Origin: UBA685 sp049890215
GTDB lineage: Bacteria > Pseudomonadota > Alphaproteobacteria > Puniceispirillales > Puniceispirillaceae
Assembly: GCA_049890215.1 (NCBI GenBank)
Contig: JBMHBX010000031.1
Span: 13,482 to 77,481, forward strand
DNA: 64,000 bases
Reading direction: 5' to 3'
Both the position numbers and the translations under genes were made by a program. Below, piece by piece: positions 25,983 through 35,139 of the stretch (position 1 is the stretch's first letter; each line of letters opens with the position of its first letter). Under the pieces are notes generated by a model. The model searched no databases. It saw only the letters and a program-made list of their open reading frames with translations, and was not told the origin of the DNA.

Positions 25983-26381
25983 TTAACGGCGCTCAGATAT
26001 TTGTGCAAGCACCATCATTGCCTGCTTGCTTTTATCAACAGGCACAAACAAATGGTCATGATAAAAGCCTGCGACCGGATTGACCGGAATGCCCGCCTCG
26101 GCCAACTTGCCTGATATATGCGCCATAAAGCCAACCGCCTCCAGAGAGGAATGAATATCAAGCGTTATCATATGGCTTGCAAAATCATAGTGAAGATGAT
26201 GCCCCTCTGCCTGTTCTTTGGTGATGATAAGCGTCATCCCCTGTGGTTCGCAAAATTGCATCTGCGGCGTCAAACCATCTGGAATCCGTCCATTTGCGAT
26301 TGTCACAAAGACAAACACCTCTTCACGCAAAACAGCTTTCATATTTGCAAATAATGTTGCGATATCTCGTTCACCAGACAT
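25983..26381 (-). CDS. ACT-like domain protein (COG3602/DUF2241)
   Basis: A 132-residue protein with the family start MSGERDIATLFANMKAVL and a C-terminal ACT-like half, LEAVGFMAHISGKLAEAGIP followed by NPVAGFYHDHLFVP. ACT domains bind small ligands, often amino acids, but no ligand is known here. ATG 26381 has GAGG five bases upstream, better than the in-frame start at 26417. It lies 39 bases upstream of the ABC importer operon on the same strand and may be co-transcribed. Confidence 0.78.
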   Translation of the reverse strand: MSGERDIATLFANMKAVLREEVFVFVTIANGRIPDGLTPQMQFCEPQGMTLIITKEQAEGHHLHYDFASHMITLDIHSSLEAVGFMAHISGKLAEAGIPVNPVAGFYHDHLFVPVDKSKQAMMVLAQISERR

Positions 26382-26538
26382 AGTGCCTCTTATTTTTTCT
26401 GCTCGACCCTTAGACATTTAGCCGTGATCATGCCCTTTTTTTTACCGGGGGGATAGCAATAACCGTCTGAATCTATATAACAGCGCACAACGCTTACCTG
26501 TTCGCGTGCGTTGCCATCTTTACCAAGGACTGTTTTTC

Positions 26539-28140
26539 GTGCCCTATTTACCTCCCAAAATGACCCGCTATTTGTTCGGCAATTCTCATAATGCAAAGGA
26601 TATCCCGACCCTGACGCCGCGTCAGGCCAGCATTGATTTATTATCAGGTTTTACCGTCTCTCTTGCGCTTGTGCCAGAAGCTGTCGCCTTCGCCTTTGTT
26701 GCTGGCCTGGCACCTCTTGCCGGTCTTTATGCAGCCTTCATCGTAGGCCTTATCACAGCGCTTTTCGGGGGACGCCCCGGCATGATATCAGGTGCCACAG
26801 GGGCGCTTGCGGTTGTGATGGTCTCACTTGTGATGTCACATGGGGCAGATTATTTGTTCGCAACCGTGATTTTGATGGGGATCCTGCAGCTTATTGCCGG
26901 AGCGCTTAGATGGGGGAAATTTATCCGCATGGTCCCTCACCCTGTTATGCTTGGCTTTGTCAATGGTCTTGCAATCGTCATCGGACTGGCACAGCTTGAA
27001 CAATTTAAGACAACAAGTGAGACTGGCGTGGTGTCCTGGTTGTCTGGCAGTCAGCTTTATCTGACGCTGGGCCTTGTGGCAGCCACCATGATCATTATCT
27101 GGCTAACACCGCGCGTCACCAAACTCATCCCTGCGCCTTTGGTGGCAATCGGTCTTGTGACAATGATTGTACTTGGTTTTGATATGGATGTCCCGCGCGT
27201 TGGTGATCTTGCCTCATTATCTGGCGGCTTTCCGTCATTTTATATACCCATGGTGCCTTTTACCCTTGAGACCTTTTATATCATTTTTCCCTATGCTGTC
27301 ATTTTGGCAGCCATCGGCCTTATTGAAAGCCTTCTGACTTTGAATTTAGTTGGCGATATGACCAATCAGCGTGGCGGCGCAAGCAAGGAGTGTCTCGCAC
27401 AAGGCGGCGCTAATCTTGTCACCGGCTTTTTTGCCGGCATGGGTGGTTGTGCTATGATTGGCCAGTCTATGATTAATGTGAAATCAGGTGGCAGAACCAG
27501 AATTGCCGCCACAACCGCCGCTTTATTTTTGCTCAGCTATATTATTTTTGCGGCACCTGCGATTGAATTGATCCCCATAGCCGCTCTGACAGGTGTGATG
27601 TTTATGGTGGTGATTGGCACCTTTGCATGGCACTCTTTGCGCACATTATTCAAAGTGCCGCGTGCAGATGCGCTTGTCACCATTATGGTCACCATTGTCA
27701 CAGTCTGGCAGGATTTGGCCATCGCGGTTGTGGTTGGTGTTATTATGTCTGCTCTTGTTTATGCCTGGAACGCTGCCAAGCGCATTAACGCCTCAACAAG
27801 ACCTTCAGTAAGAGAGCATGGCGCTCTTGTATATGATATTAAAGGCCCGCTATTCTTTGGCTCAATCACCTCTTTTACAGAGCTATTTCACTATGAAGAT
27901 GACCCTGAAACCGTGATTATTGATTTTGCCGGATCGCGCGTGGTTGACCAATCTGCCCTACAGGCTATCGAAGATGTCGCCGCCAAATATGATGCGATTG
28001 GAAAGCGTGTGATGCTTCGTCATCTCAGCAAGGATTGTCATGATTTGCTCACAAAATCAGGTCAGCTAATGGTCTCATCAGACGATGATCCTGATTATCA
28101 AATCGCCGCAGATTACGGCGTGCGCATTGGCAGGCTATAG
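26539..28140 (+). CDS. SulP-family anion transporter with STAS domain
   Basis: A 533-residue inner-membrane protein: a SulP transport domain of about ten or more helices (LLSGFTVSLALVPEAVAFAF near the start, GGCAMIGQSMINVKSGGRTR in the middle) followed by a cytoplasmic STAS domain (about 425-515). It likely carries sulfate, bicarbonate or another anion; the GGAxRTR-like motif fits the family. I place the start at GTG 26539 because AAGGA (25-29 of the same block) lies nine bases upstream; ATG 26560 is an alternative. No carbonic anhydrase or sulfate gene is adjacent to fix the substrate. Confidence 0.88.
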   Translation: MPYLPPKMTRYLFGNSHNAKDIPTLTPRQASIDLLSGFTVSLALVPEAVAFAFVAGLAPLAGLYAAFIVGLITALFGGRPGMISGATGALAVVMVSLVMSHGADYLFATVILMGILQLIAGALRWGKFIRMVPHPVMLGFVNGLAIVIGLAQLEQFKTTSETGVVSWLSGSQLYLTLGLVAATMIIIWLTPRVTKLIPAPLVAIGLVTMIVLGFDMDVPRVGDLASLSGGFPSFYIPMVPFTLETFYIIFPYAVILAAIGLIESLLTLNLVGDMTNQRGGASKECLAQGGANLVTGFFAGMGGCAMIGQSMINVKSGGRTRIAATTAALFLLSYIIFAAPAIELIPIAALTGVMFMVVIGTFAWHSLRTLFKVPRADALVTIMVTIVTVWQDLAIAVVVGVIMSALVYAWNAAKRINASTRPSVREHGALVYDIKGPLFFGSITSFTELFHYEDDPETVIIDFAGSRVVDQSALQAIEDVAAKYDAIGKRVMLRHLSKDCHDLLTKSGQLMVSSDDDPDYQIAADYGVRIGRL

Positions 28141-28152
28141 CGGCAATAAGGC

Positions 28153-28359
28153 TTAATAATGAGGCGGCGGCCTGTCTTCGGCTGCCGTCAATATGCCGCC
28201 ATCACCTTGCTCAGCCTTTAGCTTTAGATTTAGCTTTTGCACATCAAGGCGCAATGCCGCAATTTCTTTTTGCTGACTATATAGCTCATCCCCCAACTGG
28301 CTGATTTCTGCCTGAAGATGGGCGATTTGTTCTTGCAGCATTTTAATATCTTTTTCCAT
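28153..28359 (-). CDS. slyX: SlyX family protein
   Basis: A 68-residue coiled-coil protein (heptads through LQEQIAHLQAEISQLGDELY and onward) ending in PPPHY, the hallmark C-terminus of SlyX proteins. The function is poorly defined. It is convergent with the SulP gene, 12 bases apart, and has no obvious operon partner. Confidence 0.85.
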   Translation of the reverse strand: MEKDIKMLQEQIAHLQAEISQLGDELYSQQKEIAALRLDVQKLNLKLKAEQGDGGILTAAEDRPPPHY

Positions 28360-28508
28360 AGCCTGACATCTCTACCATAACAGGCGCGCTGAGAAAATAG
28401 CCCAAATAAGCCCCGCCTAATGAACGCTAAGCGCACCTTGTGCCTGTCTGCCCGAAACGTCACCGCGATTGACATCTGCGCCGGAACCAGTCATGTCTTG
28501 TGCCCATC

Positions 28509-30362
28509 ATGCTGACCATCACCAAATTATCATATGCCATAGAGGGCAAACCGCTTTTTGAGAACGCCTCAGCAAGCATTCCCACAGGTCACAAAGTGGG
28601 TATTGTTGGCCGCAATGGCACTGGCAAAACGACCTTGTTCAATTTGATCAAAGGCACATTAACACCAGATAGCGGCGATATAGAGGTGCCATCTTATTTC
28701 CGTATTGGCGGGGTTGAACAAGAAGCACCGGCAAGTGATGACAGCCTTCTTGAAACAGTGCTCAAAGCAGATGAAGAACGCGCCGCCTTGCTAGCAGAAG
28801 CAGAGAGCGCCACAAACCCAAACCGCATAGCTGAAATTCACCAAAGGCTTGGCGATATTGATGCTTATTCAGCAGAAGCGCGCGCCTCTTCTATTTTGTC
28901 TGGTCTGGGGTTTTCCTATCAGGATCAGTTACGCCCCTGCCATGAATTTTCAGGCGGATGGCGCATGCGCGTAGCATTAGGCGCCGTATTATTCTCACAA
29001 CCAGATTTATTACTTCTTGATGAGCCAACAAACTATCTTGACCTTGAAGGCGCCTTTTGGCTTGAGCAATTTTTGGCAAGATACCAGAAAACAGCGCTTA
29101 TCATCTCTCATGACAGAGAGTTGCTGAACAGGTCAGTCACTGCCATCTTACATCTGGCAGATCATCATCTTCATTATTACACAGGCTCTTATGATCAGTT
29201 TGATGCTGAAAGGCGCGCTAAACTGGAACAACAGCAATCAATGAAGCGCAAACAAGATGCGCAACGCGCCCATATACAAAGCTTTGTCGACAGGTTTCGT
29301 GCCAAAGCCTCGAAGGCACGTCAGGCGCAGTCACGCTTAAAACAGCTTGAAAAAATGCAACCAATCGCAGCCTTATCAGAAAATGCGGTTGCCGCTTTTT
29401 CCTTTCCCACCCCTGCCGCCTTGCGCCCGCCTCTTGTGGTTATCGAAACAGGGTCAGTCGGCTATGAAGGCAAGGCGATTTTATCTCAGCTGAATTTGCG
29501 TCTTGATAGTGATGACAGAATCGCTTTGCTAGGCGCTAATGGTGAAGGCAAATCCACCTTATCAAAGCTCATTGCCTCTCGTCTGCCTTTATTGTCAGGC
29601 GAGGTGCGCCAATCTTCTAAATTGCGTGTTGGCTTTTTTGCACAGCACCAGCTAGATGAGCTTGTAAAAGGACAGAGCGCCTTGCAGCATATCATGCGCC
29701 TTTGCCCTGATGAGACTGAAAAAACCTTACGCACAAGGCTTGGCGGCGCAGGGTTTCACAATGATATTGTCGATATGCCGGTTGAAAAATTATCTGGCGG
29801 CCAAAAAGCGCGGCTATTACTTTTGATCGCAACCATAGATGCCCCTCATATTCTGATTTTGGATGAGCCGACAAACCACCTTGATATTGAAAGCAGAGAG
29901 GCGCTTGTCCTTGCCTTAAGTGACTATGAAGGCGCTGTGATTCTGGTCAGCCATGACACACATCTTGTTGAGACAGTCGCAGACAGATTATGGCTTGTCA
30001 AAGAGGGTCATGTGACCACCTTTGACGGTGATATTGATGATTATAAAAAGCTGATTTTGCAATCTGCCAAATCCCAGAAACAGGGCAAAGAGGCAAAAAA
30101 AACACAGACAGTCAAACCGCTAAAGAAAAAGGTCAATCCGTTAAGGTTACAACGCCTTGCAAGTGATCTTGAAATCAAAATAGACCAGTTAAACCAAACA
30201 AAAACAGCTCTAGAAACAGAAATGGCCGCCCCAGATTTTTACAGCAAACATGACGGGCGCTATATCAATGATATCACCAATCAGCTATCTGATCTTTTAT
30301 CCGAAATCAGCGCATCTGAAGATGAGTGGCTTGATATTCTGGCACAAATCGAAAATAGCTAG
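28509..30362 (+). CDS. ABC-F family ATPase (YheS/Uup-like)
   Basis: A soluble 617-residue protein with two ABC domains and no membrane segments. The first has Walker A GRNGTGKTT and signature FSGGWRMRVALG with Walker B LLLLDEPTNYLD; the linker (about 245-290) is rich in Lys, Arg and Gln as in ABC-F proteins; the second has GANGEGKST and signature LSGGQKARLLL. ABC-F proteins act on the ribosome during translation. A C-terminal charged coiled coil (about 540-617) is present. Start ATG 28509 fits the family start better than GTG 28500. Its end overlaps pxpA by four bases. Confidence 0.93.
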   Translation: MLTITKLSYAIEGKPLFENASASIPTGHKVGIVGRNGTGKTTLFNLIKGTLTPDSGDIEVPSYFRIGGVEQEAPASDDSLLETVLKADEERAALLAEAESATNPNRIAEIHQRLGDIDAYSAEARASSILSGLGFSYQDQLRPCHEFSGGWRMRVALGAVLFSQPDLLLLDEPTNYLDLEGAFWLEQFLARYQKTALIISHDRELLNRSVTAILHLADHHLHYYTGSYDQFDAERRAKLEQQQSMKRKQDAQRAHIQSFVDRFRAKASKARQAQSRLKQLEKMQPIAALSENAVAAFSFPTPAALRPPLVVIETGSVGYEGKAILSQLNLRLDSDDRIALLGANGEGKSTLSKLIASRLPLLSGEVRQSSKLRVGFFAQHQLDELVKGQSALQHIMRLCPDETEKTLRTRLGGAGFHNDIVDMPVEKLSGGQKARLLLLIATIDAPHILILDEPTNHLDIESREALVLALSDYEGAVILVSHDTHLVETVADRLWLVKEGHVTTFDGDIDDYKKLILQSAKSQKQGKEAKKTQTVKPLKKKVNPLRLQRLASDLEIKIDQLNQTKTALETEMAAPDFYSKHDGRYINDITNQLSDLLSEISASEDEWLDILAQIENS

Positions 30363-31126
30363 GCCATCATCTGAGGCAGGGTCACAAGCTGAAATCCTGC
30401 CTCTGCCATACCCTGCCTGACCGCCCGTGCCACAGATAATGCATTTGGCCCGTCTCCATGCACACAGATTGACTGCGCCGGCAATGATATCATCTGCCCG
30501 TCAACGGTGCGTACCTTGCCGTCCTGAAAGATTGACAAACATTGCTGCACAGACAGCTTTTCATCATGGATCATCGCATCACTTCGCGATCGCGGTGCCA
30601 ACTGGCCATCTGGCATATAGGCGCGATCGGCAAAAACCTCCTCTGCGACTGGCAAGCCTGCCTTATGACCCATATGGGATAATTCAGATAAAGCAGGTGA
30701 TAGCAGAATAAGTGACTGATCAACACTTTTGATCGCACGCACAATCGCGCCTGACATATCAGCATCTGCACATGCCATATTATTAAGCGCCCCATGCGGC
30801 TTTACATGGCTAATCTTGGCCCCGACAAGCGCAGCCATCCCCAAACTTGCCCCGATTTGATACGCCATCAGGCGCTCAATCTCTGCCAGAGATAAAGTCA
30901 TTTGACGCCTGCCAAAGCCATGCAAATCCAAAAAGCCAGGATGGGCACCAAGACTAACACCGCCCTTTTGTGCCTGTGCCATGGTCTTACCCATGATATT
31001 ATGATCACCGGCATGAAATCCGCAGGCAATATTGGCAGTGGCAATGATCGTCAATAATGCGTCATCATCACCCATTTTCCACGGGCCATAACCTTCTGCC
31101 ATATCAGCGTTTAAGTTAAATTTCAT
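30359..31126 (-). CDS. pxpA: 5-oxoprolinase subunit PxpA (LamB/YcsF family)
   Basis: One of the three subunits of the ATP-dependent prokaryotic 5-oxoprolinase, which opens 5-oxoproline to glutamate. The 255-residue protein begins MKFNLNADMAEGYGPWKMGD with the family NxDxGE-like motif, and has NIACGFHAGDH and GAHPGF; the His/Asp residues are typical. AGGAGG precedes ATG 31126, while the longer frame has no such signal. It is divergent from pxpB-pxpC, not in the common pxpBCA order, with 134 bases between. Confidence 0.93.
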   Translation of the reverse strand: MKFNLNADMAEGYGPWKMGDDDALLTIIATANIACGFHAGDHNIMGKTMAQAQKGGVSLGAHPGFLDLHGFGRRQMTLSLAEIERLMAYQIGASLGMAALVGAKISHVKPHGALNNMACADADMSGAIVRAIKSVDQSLILLSPALSELSHMGHKAGLPVAEEVFADRAYMPDGQLAPRSRSDAMIHDEKLSVQQCLSIFQDGKVRTVDGQMISLPAQSICVHGDGPNALSVARAVRQGMAEAGFQLVTLPQMMA

Positions 31127-31260
31127 GAACCCCTTGCCTCCTTTTGGCGCCTGTCTGTCAGCGCCCTTGCCCTTGGCGCTATAATTGGCCATGATAACCT
31201 TATATAACCCACTTGTCACATGTCATATTTCAATCAGGATAACAGGCTTTTTTTCCCGCA

Positions 31261-32046
31261 ATGGCACCATCAAACGATCACTTCCCCTTATGGCTTGCCA
31301 TGGCTGATCATGGGCTGATGCTTGATTTTACCGGCTTTCATCCGGTGGATTTCCCTCAGGACGCGAACAAGATAGATGATAATCTGTCTGTTCGGATACG
31401 CGCTCTGGCAGACATCATATCAGCTCAGAATTTCCCCTATATCACAGAAATCGTGCCCTCTTTGACGCGCCTGTTTATTGCCTTTGATACCGATATCATT
31501 ACAAGTGACGGCGTCAAACAGGCCCTGTTACCTTTTTTATCACAGGCAAACTCTCAAAAATCTGTGGCGGGGCGTAAATGGTGTCTGCCGATTTGTTATG
31601 ATGGGGACTGCGCCCCTGATCTCCAGGATGTGGCAGAGCGCACAGGCCTATCGCCGGAACAGGTGATAGACCGTCATCTTGCAAAGACATTATCAGTATC
31701 TGTGATGGGCTTTATGCCCGGGCTTGGCTATATGACAGGTGTTGATAGTCGCCTTACTTTGCCAAGGCGTGCCAATCCGCGCACCAACGTGCCAGAGAGA
31801 TCAGTCGGCATAGCCATGGGGCAATGTGTTATCTATCCGCTTGAATCACCTGGCGGATGGAATTTAATTGGCAGAATATCCTACCCCTTATTTGATCCGA
31901 CAAGACAGACTCCTATCTTACTGCGTGCCGGCGATGAGGTGCGTTTTACCAGAATAACAGAATCTGAATTATCAAATCAGGAAGACGCCTATACATCCGG
32001 CGATTTCACAAGCGCCGATCTGGCAGATGGCACCGCCCATGACTGA
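31261..32046 (+). CDS. pxpB: 5-oxoprolinase subunit PxpB (KipI family)
   Basis: A 261-residue protein of the KipI/PxpB family, with the conserved PICYDGDCAPDL and MGFMPGLGYMTG blocks and the SVGIAMGQCVIYPLESPGGWNLIG region. It forms the ATP-using part of 5-oxoprolinase with PxpC. The pxpC start lies inside its last codons. It is slightly longer than Bacillus KipI at the N-terminus. Confidence 0.92.
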   Translation: MAPSNDHFPLWLAMADHGLMLDFTGFHPVDFPQDANKIDDNLSVRIRALADIISAQNFPYITEIVPSLTRLFIAFDTDIITSDGVKQALLPFLSQANSQKSVAGRKWCLPICYDGDCAPDLQDVAERTGLSPEQVIDRHLAKTLSVSVMGFMPGLGYMTGVDSRLTLPRRANPRTNVPERSVGIAMGQCVIYPLESPGGWNLIGRISYPLFDPTRQTPILLRAGDEVRFTRITESELSNQEDAYTSGDFTSADLADGTAHD

Positions 32047-33001
32047 CATCACGATTTTGAAATCAGGCCCCTTTACCACCATTCAGGATCAGGGCCGTTT
32101 TGGCGTACAACATTTGGGCGTACCCCGCAGCGGCGTACTTGACCATGACGCCCTGATTATCGGCAATCACCTGCTTGGCAACAAAGCACAGACAAGCGCA
32201 TTTGAAATTTGTTTTGGTGGCTTTGAAGCCAGATTTGATAATCACTGCCATCTGACCCTGACAGGCAGTTCTGCGGCAAAGTTACAACACCTAAATCACA
32301 AAGGGCAGCAAACAGACCATCCTGCCGGCACCGTGATAAAGATTGCACCAGGCGATATCATCACAATACCACCATTTGGTGACAGCCTTTCAGTCCTGCT
32401 ATGCGTCTCAGGCGGCATTGATGTGCCTGCGGTTTATGGCTCATGCTCAACCACCACCAACGCCAGATTAGGCGGTCATGAAGGACGTATTCTACAAGCC
32501 TCAGATATATTAAAGCTAGGCAAAACAGGCAAAGCGCCTCCTATTCCCTCAGCGCCTCTTCCACTAGACAAATTATTCGCAAAACCAACTATCCTACGCC
32601 TGTTATTTGGCCCTCAGGATCATTGGTTTACCTCAGAGGCACTTGCAAATCTTAGCGCAGAACCCTATCAAATCCTGCCTCAGACAAGCCGCATGGGCAT
32701 GCGCCTTGCAGGGCCATCACTACCTCATAAAGGGCCGGCAGATATCATCTCAGATGCGATGATGAGAGGCACAATTCAGGTGCCGGCAGACGGGCAACCC
32801 ATTATCGCCATGGCTGATCATGGCACCATGGGAGGCTATTGCAAAATCGGCACCATCATCTCAGCTGATCTGTCTGCGCTTGGGCGGCTTCGCCCTCATG
32901 ATAAAATCAGCTTTGAAGTGGTCACCATGGCAGAAGCCCAAAAATACAGATTACAACATCAACAGATGATAGATCACTTGCTTGAATCTCTGGCCTCTTA
33001 A
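32039..33001 (+). CDS. pxpC: 5-oxoprolinase subunit PxpC (KipA family)
   Basis: A 320-residue KipA/PxpC-family protein beginning with SGPFTTIQDQGRFGVQHLGV and containing LLCVSGGIDVP, PQDHWFT, SRMGMRLAGP and MADHGTMGGYCKIG, all typical. I use ATG 32039, which overlaps pxpB by eight bases; ATG 32027 is possible. Its stop lies six bases from the convergent DUF1989 gene. Confidence 0.92.
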   Translation: MTDITILKSGPFTTIQDQGRFGVQHLGVPRSGVLDHDALIIGNHLLGNKAQTSAFEICFGGFEARFDNHCHLTLTGSSAAKLQHLNHKGQQTDHPAGTVIKIAPGDIITIPPFGDSLSVLLCVSGGIDVPAVYGSCSTTTNARLGGHEGRILQASDILKLGKTGKAPPIPSAPLPLDKLFAKPTILRLLFGPQDHWFTSEALANLSAEPYQILPQTSRMGMRLAGPSLPHKGPADIISDAMMRGTIQVPADGQPIIAMADHGTMGGYCKIGTIISADLSALGRLRPHDKISFEVVTMAEAQKYRLQHQQMIDHLLESLAS

Positions 33002-33007
33002 TACAGC

Positions 33008-33868
33008 TTACAGGCCATGAGTTCCGTCATAGCCATTCACATCAGGCGCCTGCCATCCGGACAAATGCGCCTCATCAGGGGCATAAACCTCAACAATCAG
33101 GGGATAACAGGCAGCCTCATCAGATGAATGTTTCACAGAACAATCACCGCCGGGGCAGGCTGATAATGCGCCAACAAGGTCAATTTCAGCAAAAAACTCA
33201 ATATAATCACCCGGGCGCACAGGGCTTGCTTTCATAAAATATTGATGCGTGTCATGCGTAAATCCAGTGCACATAAACACATTAAGCACATCATGCACCA
33301 ATGCCTCAGCGCGCTGATAATCCCCGTCCAAATAGGCACCAAGGGCGCGTGTCAAATTTGAATGACAACAATAATGATAATGATCGCCTGATAATAAATA
33401 GCCTGTATAGGGATCACATCTTGTGCCGATTACATCATGCACAGACCCGCCAAATGAATCAAACCCGTACCAGTCAAGCGTATCATAGCTAATCGTTGCA
33501 AGAGACCGCAAATAAGGCATTGATGACCACATACGGTCACCTGTTGATAAATGCGTGCCATGAAGCGCTCTTGTTTTGCCTGTATAAAACCGCTCTTCCA
33601 GATTATGCTTATTGAATAAATTCAAATCACCCACCTGCGGGCCTTGTGTTGATACAATGCGGAAAAAATGCCCCTTTGGCACTTCAAATATCTTGGCCTC
33701 ACGCGGCGGCACAATATATGTTTTGGTTAAACGCATATCCGCTCTTGCCTTTGCCAGCATATCCATATCAACGGGCGGCAACGTATCAGGCGGATAACAG
33801 ATGACAGGCACCTCAGACAGGCGCATTGAGGCATCTTCAGGTGGTTTATTCTGCGGCTCCCTCTTCAT
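33008..33868 (-). CDS. DUF1989 (urea-carboxylase-associated) family protein
   Basis: A 286-residue protein of the DUF1989/urea amidolyase-associated family. It has the conserved GDLNLFN block and clustered potential metal ligands in GTRCDPYTGYLLSGDHYHYC followed by CHSN, with C-terminal CPGGDCSVKH. Members are thought to act in urea or guanidine-related nitrogen metabolism, but no reaction can be named here. ATG 33868 has GGGAG eight bases upstream. It is convergent with pxpC and divergent from an aminotransferase across a near-perfect palindrome. Confidence 0.85.
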   Translation of the reverse strand: MKREPQNKPPEDASMRLSEVPVICYPPDTLPPVDMDMLAKARADMRLTKTYIVPPREAKIFEVPKGHFFRIVSTQGPQVGDLNLFNKHNLEERFYTGKTRALHGTHLSTGDRMWSSMPYLRSLATISYDTLDWYGFDSFGGSVHDVIGTRCDPYTGYLLSGDHYHYCCHSNLTRALGAYLDGDYQRAEALVHDVLNVFMCTGFTHDTHQYFMKASPVRPGDYIEFFAEIDLVGALSACPGGDCSVKHSSDEAACYPLIVEVYAPDEAHLSGWQAPDVNGYDGTHGL

Positions 33869-33883
33869 CACATAAGCTCCCTT

Positions 33884-33909
33884 TTGATAATCATCTAATA
33901 GATGATCAA
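33884..33909. promoter_or_regulatory. Palindrome between DUF1989 gene and aminotransferase
   Basis: ATCATCTA and TAGATGAT flank a single A (33890-33906), extended outward by TTGAT and ATCAA (33884-33909). It is 15 bases upstream of the DUF1989 start and about 105 upstream of the aminotransferase start, so it is a candidate operator for both. No regulator gene is adjacent. Confidence 0.5.
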
Positions 33910-34013
33910 CACAGCAATTTCACATTTCTCATTGTCACAATAACGACCATGATCTACCAGTGAAAGAGAAAAGCAGTGGCGATTTTATAACCATCACCAA
34001 AGGGGCACGTCTT

Positions 34014-35135
34014 ATGTTGCCAGATTTCAGACTTGAAACACATTTCTCAAAATGGGAATTTAAGGCAAAATATCATCTGACAGCCTCTGATGCACAAAGC
34101 CTGTCTCTTGATGAATTGCTGTCAATGGCAAGCGATGAAGACAGACACGCCTTTGAGACGATGTGGCTTGGCTATACTGAGACATTTGGCGACCCTTACC
34201 TAAGGGACGTGATTGCTGATGGCTATGAAGCACAATCGCACCAAAATATCTTATGTTTTGCCGGCGCCTCAGAGGGGATATATGCCGCAAATCATGTCAT
34301 CTTAAATAAAGATAGTCATGCGATTGTCATCACGCCCAATTACCAGTCTCATGAAACATTACCTGCCTCAATCGGGTCTGTCAGTGCGGTTGCGTTGCGT
34401 GAACCAGAAGGCTGGGCGCTTGATATAGATGAAATCGCAAGTGCCATCCGGCCGAATACGAAACTCATCACCATTAATTTTCCGCATAATCCCACAGGTG
34501 CCATTCTGCCTCTTGACCGGTATATGGCTTTGATAGCGCTATGCCGCAAGCACGGGATTTACATTCTTCATGATGAAATTTTTCACGGGCTTGGCGCTAG
34601 TGGCACCCGCCATTTGCCTTTCATCGCCGATATATATGAGCGCGGCCTGTCTCTTGGGGTGATGTCAAAATCATATGGTCTTCCGGGATTGCGCATTGGA
34701 TGGATTGCCTGTCAGGACAAACAGATTCTCTCAAAGATGGAGCGTATGAAGCATTATTTATCCATCTGCAATTCAGGACCAAGTGAGAAATTGGCGATCA
34801 TTGCCCTGAAAAACAAAGACAAAATATTAGGCAGAAATAACGCGATTATTGACCATAATCTGCCTTTGTGGGCAGCCTTTTTTGCCAAACATGCTGATCT
34901 GTTTTCCTGTCAGAAGCCGGACGGCTCTTGCATGGGATTTGCGCAATATAAAGGTGAGGACGGCGTTGAAACATTCACAGAACGCCTTGTCACACAAGCA
35001 GGCGTCCTATTATTGCCAAGTTCAATTTACAGCTCTTCTTTGACACCGACCCCGTCACAGCATTTCCGCTTTGGTTACGGGCGTAATCATCTGGCAGAAG
35101 GTCTGTCTGTGATGGATGCGTTTCTAAGCCGCTAG
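34014..35135 (+). CDS. PLP-dependent aminotransferase, class I/II
   Basis: A 373-residue fold-type I aminotransferase. It has the NFPHNPTG loop, the DEIFHGLG aspartate that contacts the pyridine nitrogen, the Schiff-base Lys in VMSKSYGLPGLRIGW, and the C-terminal HFRFGYGR arginine. ATG 34014 has AGGGG at 34001-34005, better supported than GTG 33960. The amino donor is not defined; the neighbours (5-oxoprolinase, DUF1989) suggest amino-acid or amide nitrogen use. Its stop is four bases from the convergent aldo/keto reductase. Confidence 0.88.
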   Translation: MLPDFRLETHFSKWEFKAKYHLTASDAQSLSLDELLSMASDEDRHAFETMWLGYTETFGDPYLRDVIADGYEAQSHQNILCFAGASEGIYAANHVILNKDSHAIVITPNYQSHETLPASIGSVSAVALREPEGWALDIDEIASAIRPNTKLITINFPHNPTGAILPLDRYMALIALCRKHGIYILHDEIFHGLGASGTRHLPFIADIYERGLSLGVMSKSYGLPGLRIGWIACQDKQILSKMERMKHYLSICNSGPSEKLAIIALKNKDKILGRNNAIIDHNLPLWAAFFAKHADLFSCQKPDGSCMGFAQYKGEDGVETFTERLVTQAGVLLLPSSIYSSSLTPTPSQHFRFGYGRNHLAEGLSVMDAFLSR

Positions 35136-35139
35136 CTGG

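Noticed and set aside
26390..26596. A 68-codon minus-strand frame across the ACT-SulP divergent region
   Set aside because: It runs through the start of the SulP gene and its promoter region, has no ribosome binding site and no recognisable domain.
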